Origin: Corynebacterium yonathiae
Lineage (GTDB): Bacteria; Actinomycetota; Actinomycetes; Mycobacteriales; Mycobacteriaceae
DNA: 64,000 nt
Direction of reading: 5' to 3'
Assembly: GCF_027570195.1 (NCBI RefSeq)
Contig: NZ_JAKMUZ010000003.1
Location: 79,011-143,010, forward strand
Shown one piece after another: positions 60,620-64,000 of the stretch. The first letter of the stretch is position 1. Each line of letters begins with the position of its first letter. The position numbers and the translations under genes are program-made. Under the pieces are notes generated by a model. It worked only from the letters and a program-made list of their open reading frames with translations, did not search any database and was not told where the DNA came from.

Positions 60620-61126
60620 ATGCCGCATTTCATTTCCGCCGCGCCCTTGGGCCAACTGGCGGCCTTGGACGTCCACCAGCTCTACAAACTGCGGGTGGAC
60701 GTCTTTGTGCACGAGCAGCGCAGCCCGTACGCCGAGATTGACGCCACCGACGCCGACCCCCGGACCGTGCACCTGCTGGCCTGGGATACGGACTCCCACG
60801 AGCTGCTCGGCACGGCCCGCGTCTTTCCGGCTGCGCCTGCCGACGACACCGCGCTTTCCGACGCCACGCCTACCAACGCCCCGACCACCGGCGCACAAAT
60901 CGGCCGCTTCGCGCTCGCGCCGGCCGCACGCGGCACGGGGCTCGGCCGCGAGCTACTCCAGGCGGCCATAGACCTCGGCGAGCGCATGCGCCCAGGCCAG
61001 CCACTCTATCTGGAGGCGCAGGCCGGCCTAGTGGACTACTACGCCTCCTTCGGTTTCACGCCGACTGGAGAGACATTCGATGACGAGGGAGTCCCCCACC
61101 AGCCGATGTCGCGCCCCGCCAGCTAG
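60620..61126 (+). CDS. ElaA-type GNAT acetyltransferase
   Basis: A 168-aa protein. LYKLRVDVFVHEQRSPYAEIDATDADP is the ElaA family opening, GRFALAPAARGTGLGRELLQAAIDLGE the acetyl-CoA motif (RGTGLG), and LEAQAGLVDYYASFGFTPTGETFDDEGVPH the C-terminal signature. A polar insert (DDTALSDATPTNAPTTG) sits before the motif. It begins 3 nt after fprA, so is co-transcribed. Acceptor unknown. Confidence 0.88.
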   Translation: MPHFISAAPLGQLAALDVHQLYKLRVDVFVHEQRSPYAEIDATDADPRTVHLLAWDTDSHELLGTARVFPAAPADDTALSDATPTNAPTTGAQIGRFALAPAARGTGLGRELLQAAIDLGERMRPGQPLYLEAQAGLVDYYASFGFTPTGETFDDEGVPHQPMSRPAS

Positions 61127-61149
61127 CCGCATAGCCAGCCAGCCGGCTA

Positions 61150-62502
61150 CTAGTCGGCGTCGTCCACGCCGGAGGCGAGCTTAGGGTCGAGCTCCACGCC
61201 GCCCTCGTATTCCACGACCTCAATATCGGGAACATTCTCGGTTTCTGGATCGATGCCGCGGGCGCCGCCTTGCGCCAGCAAGCCCGGCGTGGAGGTCACC
61301 TCGATCTTGTGCGCCGCTAGTGCTGCGCGGTCGCGCGCCTCCTCCGCGCTTTCCGCGGTGGCAGACACCAAGCCCATGCGACGGCCCTTGTAAGTCCCGG
61401 GCTTGCCAAAGAGCTTGACGTCCGTCTCCGCGTAGCTGAGGGCGGAGGCGATTCCGGTATAGGCAACCTCCCCCAACTCCTCGTCCGCGTGGATTACGAC
61501 GCTAGCGCCCGGGGTGACCAGGGTGGCGTCGATGGGGTAGCCCAAAATCGCGCGCGCATGCAGGTCAAAGGCGGAAAAACGCTGCGTATAAGAGGTAAGC
61601 ATCGCCGTATCCGAGGGTCGCGGGGATACGGAGGAAAAGTACACGTCATCGCCCGCAACGAAGAGCTCCACGCAATACACACCGCGCCCGCCCAACTCAT
61701 TAGAGATGCGTGCGGCCACCGAGCGTGCGTTTTCCAGCGCGATCTCGCTCATGCCGGTAGGCTGCCACTCCTCCACGAGGTCACCGCGCTCATGGCGGTG
61801 ACCGATGGGCTCGCTAAACCACGTGGCCAACTTGCCCGTGGCCGGATCGATGGAACGGATAGCCAGCAGGGTGACCTCGAGGTCAAAGTCCACGAAACGC
61901 TCGGCCACCACGCGCTGCGAGTCCGAGGACACCCGCCGCACGGTCTCCCACGCCACGCGCACATCGTCCTCATCTCGGGCAATCATGTGGCCCTTCCCGG
62001 AGGTGGAGACATCCGGCTTAATGATGCACGGAAAGCCCAGCTCCGAGACTGCTTCTTCCAGCTCCTCCACGGAGCTAGCAAAGCGGTACGCGGAAACCGG
62101 CAATCCAATATTCTCCGCCACCTCGCGCACGCACTGGCGGTCTTGCGTCATGGCGCAGGCACGCGCGGAAGGCACGACGATGGCGTCGCTATGCGCTTCC
62201 ATCTCCTCCAGCGCTTCTACCGCAACGGTTTCTACCTCTGGAACCACAAAATGCGGCTGAATCTCTTGTGCTAGCTGCAGGATGCGCCCAGCATCCTTGA
62301 TATCGGCAACGTAGCTATACTGCGCCACCTGGTGCGCCGGCGCGCCCGCATACGAGTCCACCGCGTGGACCTCAAGGCCCAGGTTCTGGAAGGACATGGC
62401 CAGCTGCTTGCCCAGCTCGCCCGAGCCCAGCAGCAATACCTTGGTGGCATTGCTGGTCAGCGGCGTGCCAATATGACCGGCGATCTCGCCTGGATTATCC
62501 AT
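61150..62502 (-). CDS. purT: Formate-dependent phosphoribosylglycinamide formyltransferase
   Basis: A 450-aa ATP-grasp enzyme of purine synthesis, using formate instead of formyl-tetrahydrofolate. LLLGSGELGKQLAMSFQNLG opens the fold; PHFVVPEVETVAVEALEE, PCIIKPDVSTSGKGH and EPIGHRHERGDLVEEWQP fit the family, as does GRRMGLVSATAESAEEARDRA. The C-terminal 40 residues (acidic, after TPGLLAQGGARG) extend beyond E. coli PurT (392 aa). AAGGAG lies 8 nt before the start. Confidence 0.93.
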   Translation of the reverse strand: MDNPGEIAGHIGTPLTSNATKVLLLGSGELGKQLAMSFQNLGLEVHAVDSYAGAPAHQVAQYSYVADIKDAGRILQLAQEIQPHFVVPEVETVAVEALEEMEAHSDAIVVPSARACAMTQDRQCVREVAENIGLPVSAYRFASSVEELEEAVSELGFPCIIKPDVSTSGKGHMIARDEDDVRVAWETVRRVSSDSQRVVAERFVDFDLEVTLLAIRSIDPATGKLATWFSEPIGHRHERGDLVEEWQPTGMSEIALENARSVAARISNELGGRGVYCVELFVAGDDVYFSSVSPRPSDTAMLTSYTQRFSAFDLHARAILGYPIDATLVTPGASVVIHADEELGEVAYTGIASALSYAETDVKLFGKPGTYKGRRMGLVSATAESAEEARDRAALAAHKIEVTSTPGLLAQGGARGIDPETENVPDIEVVEYEGGVELDPKLASGVDDAD

Positions 62503-62606
62503 GATAAATGCTCCTTCTAAGCCGCAGGCCGCGGCAGATACTGCCCCAAATTATCTCATATTTGGGCCCCAACCCCACTACCTACATGCCAGGTGCCAGG
62601 GATAAG

Positions 62607-62642
62607 AAAAGGCGCCCTGCGGGATAATTCCACAGAGCGCCT
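62607..62642 (-). terminator. Rho-independent terminator after the sortase gene
   Basis: On the minus strand AGGCGCTCTG pairs with CAGGGCGCCT around an AATTA-type loop, with a run of four Ts after it. The stem has two mismatches at most. It ends the surface-protein/sortase region before purT. Confidence 0.78.
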
Positions 62643-62652
62643 AAAGACTCAG

Positions 62653-63483
62653 CTAGGCCGCGGGCGCCTCAGCCGGAGCTTCCTCTGCCGGCTGCTCGGC
62701 GGGCTGCTCTGGCTCGCCTACCGGCTCCGCTACGGTAATGATGTTGTCCTCATAACCCAGCGCGCCGCCAACGAACTGGCCGCCGCAGGTAATAAGAACC
62801 AGGCGGTTTTCGCCTTCCTTATCGTTGACCACATCCGGGAATCCGGAGCCCTTAGGCAGGCGGTACGGTGCCTCGGTCACGCGGAAAGTACGCTCCTGGC
62901 CGTCGATGACCACGGTAAATTCCTGGTCCTTCTTTAGCTTGGTGAACTTCTCCGCATAGCCGGTGCCCTGACCCTGGTAGTTAATGTGGCCGGTAATCAC
63001 ACTCGAGCCCACATTGCCCGGCTCGCCCGGCACAGCAGAAGCGGAGTACCAGCCCACGCGGGTGACGTCGTGTGGCGGCAGCAGCACGCCCTGGTCAGTG
63101 ACCTGTACGGGGTCCACAGCAGCATACTCGCCATCGATCCCCACGGACATACCCTCAAAGCCCTTGAACTCACCAGGCGCGGCCTCGTACTCGTGCTCCT
63201 GCTCGCCCGAATCATCCACGAAGGCATCGGACTTCGGGGCAGAATCCTGCGCGCTCTCGCTAGCTACCGTCTCCGGCGCGGAGCCGGCCTCATCTTCATC
63301 ATCGCGTGCCAGGTACAGCACTACCTGCAACAAGACCAGTGCGACGACGACCAACGCCGCGACAATAGCGATCAGCTTGCCACGACCCATGCCTTGCTTG
63401 CCGACGCCTCCTTCTTCCCCACTCGCCGGATACTGCGAAGCTCTATTGTCTTCCGGCTGCTCTGTTTCCTTGTGTATTCCCAT
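62653..63483 (-). CDS. Class F sortase
   Basis: A 276-aa membrane-anchored transpeptidase-like protein. A cytoplasmic N-terminal stretch (1-33) is followed by a membrane helix (about 36-58), an acidic linker and a sortase domain (about 110-255). The His is in SSVITGHINYQG and the Cys in LVLITCGGQFVGG. No arginine follows the Cys before the end of the domain (GYEDNII where relatives commonly have Arg near this point). A Pro/Ala/Glu-rich tail ends the protein. The upstream surface-protein gene is a plausible substrate, but its LPxTG-type signal is not visible in this window. Confidence 0.85.
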   Translation of the reverse strand: MGIHKETEQPEDNRASQYPASGEEGGVGKQGMGRGKLIAIVAALVVVALVLLQVVLYLARDDEDEAGSAPETVASESAQDSAPKSDAFVDDSGEQEHEYEAAPGEFKGFEGMSVGIDGEYAAVDPVQVTDQGVLLPPHDVTRVGWYSASAVPGEPGNVGSSVITGHINYQGQGTGYAEKFTKLKKDQEFTVVIDGQERTFRVTEAPYRLPKGSGFPDVVNDKEGENRLVLITCGGQFVGGALGYEDNIITVAEPVGEPEQPAEQPAEEAPAEAPAA

Positions 63484-63534
63484 AGCTAGCTTCCTTTACT
63501 TCCTCAATTTGCCTACGCTGTGCAGGGTATATGC

Positions 63535-63578
63535 AAATCCCCCCCAGCGTGTGCAGTCACACCCTGGAGGGGATTTTT
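63535..63578 (-). terminator. Hairpin between the surface protein and sortase genes
   Basis: AAATCCCC...CAG and CTGGAGGGGATTT form a strong inverted repeat around a CGTGTGCAGTCACACC loop, with short T-runs on both sides. It probably terminates the surface protein gene before the sortase gene. Confidence 0.72.
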
Positions 63579-63639
63579 GGTGTTTAAGTCTCAACCCCGG
63601 CGGGGCGGCCTGTAGGCCACCTCACCGATGCTTACCGGA

Positions 63640-64000
63640 CTACTTGATGTAATCCTGCATACCCGGCTCAAGCTTAGTTGCGCCGGAAGGTACGGACTTA
63701 ATCTCAACGCGCTCGGCGTTGGATGGCAATGCGTTACCAATCTCTTCAGGTTTCTGACCCTGGCCTTCGACGCCGCGGCCGTTTCCATTGTCAGAGTTGC
63801 CGCCCTTAGGAGCGTCCTGATCGTGCACCTCGTGGGAGGTCACGGTCTGGTTGTCATCATTGATGTCCTTGTGCTCCGCAATGTGGTTCGGATTCTCCGG
63901 AGTAGTACCCGGAGTCTCCTCGCCCTTGTCATTGACCTCGGTGGAGGTGAGCTCTTCGAAGGCAACCGCAGCCTCAACAGGCTCCGTCACATCATCATTG
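63640..64000 (-). CDS. VaFE-repeat-type surface protein, partial (C-terminal end)
   Basis: At least 120 residues of the end of a larger gene, open at the window edge; the GTG at 63990 is not a real start. The sequence VEAAVAFEELTSTEVNDKGEE...HIAEHKDINDDNQTVTSHEV matches the 'VaFE' repeat pattern of Gram-positive surface proteins (VAFE, STEV, HKDIxDxxQTV), of which the full protein normally has several. The tail KLEPGMQDYIK has no LPxTG and no hydrophobic anchor. It lies directly upstream of the class F sortase gene. Confidence 0.75.
   Translation of the reverse strand, partial: NDDVTEPVEAAVAFEELTSTEVNDKGEETPGTTPENPNHIAEHKDINDDNQTVTSHEVHDQDAPKGGNSDNGNGRGVEGQGQKPEEIGNALPSNAERVEIKSVPSGATKLEPGMQDYIK

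Noticed and set aside
59321..60898. 525-aa minus-strand frame antisense to fprA
   Set aside because: It exists because fprA's GC-rich third positions avoid stops on the other strand; composition is Gly/Val/His-rich and unlike a protein.

Overview
The window is chromosomal DNA of a Corynebacterium-type actinobacterium (order Mycobacteriales). The evidence is gene content and order. It holds a PorH/PorA-type small porin pair between groEL2 and ppk2, the glnX-glnH-pknG-(ackA-pta)-fprA block, the ftsH-folE-folP-folB-folK cluster followed by DUF3180/DUF6779/DUF2520-like/panC genes, and a 'CC-stop' small protein behind cstA. The order NUDIX-glnX-glnH-pknG-ackA-pta and the order xthA-GNAT-def-DUF3263-LytR_C-(glutamate-cysteine ligase) both match Mycobacterium tuberculosis blocks as I remember them. 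I saw no tRNA, rRNA, IS element, prophage or CRISPR array.

Layout: 0-6 kb holds cstA, a CC-terminal small protein and an ArsA-family ATPase with overlapping frames, then two tandem C1 (bleomycin hydrolase/PepC-like) peptidases. 5.6-17 kb is one long minus-strand series: GNAT, divergent panC, Rossmann/DUF2520-like, DUF6779, DUF3180, folK, folB, folP, folE, ftsH, hpt, tilS, dacB. 17-23.4 kb on the plus strand holds ppa with a long hairpin terminator, an AbiEi/DUF559-like protein, a rhodanese, a MarR regulator and a 1300-aa Pls/PosA-type single-module peptide synthetase. 23.4-32.5 kb on the minus strand holds two secreted enzymes, ppk2, the tiny porins, groEL2 with a CIRCE operator, and an OPT transporter. 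32.7-42.4 kb on the plus strand holds an M20 dipeptidase, the mnhA(B)CDEFG antiporter operon and a GT87 mannosyltransferase-like protein. 42.4-48.8 kb holds a YbdK-type ligase, LytR_C protein and DUF3263 (minus), then def, GNAT, xthA and cls (plus). 48.9-51.2 kb is an ABC exporter plus a NUDIX hydrolase (minus). 51.3-56.3 kb is the glutamate-sensing glnX-glnH-pknG operon. 56.4-59 kb is pta-ackA, followed by fprA, ElaA-like GNAT and purT. The window ends in a class F sortase next to the C-terminal end of a VaFE-repeat surface protein that runs off the edge.

Functional themes are central housekeeping (folate, pantothenate-like, acetate, purine, translation/repair), cell-envelope biology (porins, PBP4, antiporter, mannosyltransferase, cardiolipin, sortase) and nitrogen/carbon signalling (PknG). 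The most unusual signals are: a PorH-like gene whose only well-placed start is ATA; a cstA cassette whose small Cys-Cys-terminal protein resembles the E. coli YbdD/YjiX partner of CstA but is coupled to an ArsA ATPase; a MarR-linked Pls-type synthetase whose binding-pocket residues suggest a basic amino acid; a PknG with three copies of an N-terminal Thr motif and no rubredoxin cysteines; a PanC lacking several signature motifs; and a class F sortase with no arginine after its catalytic cysteine.
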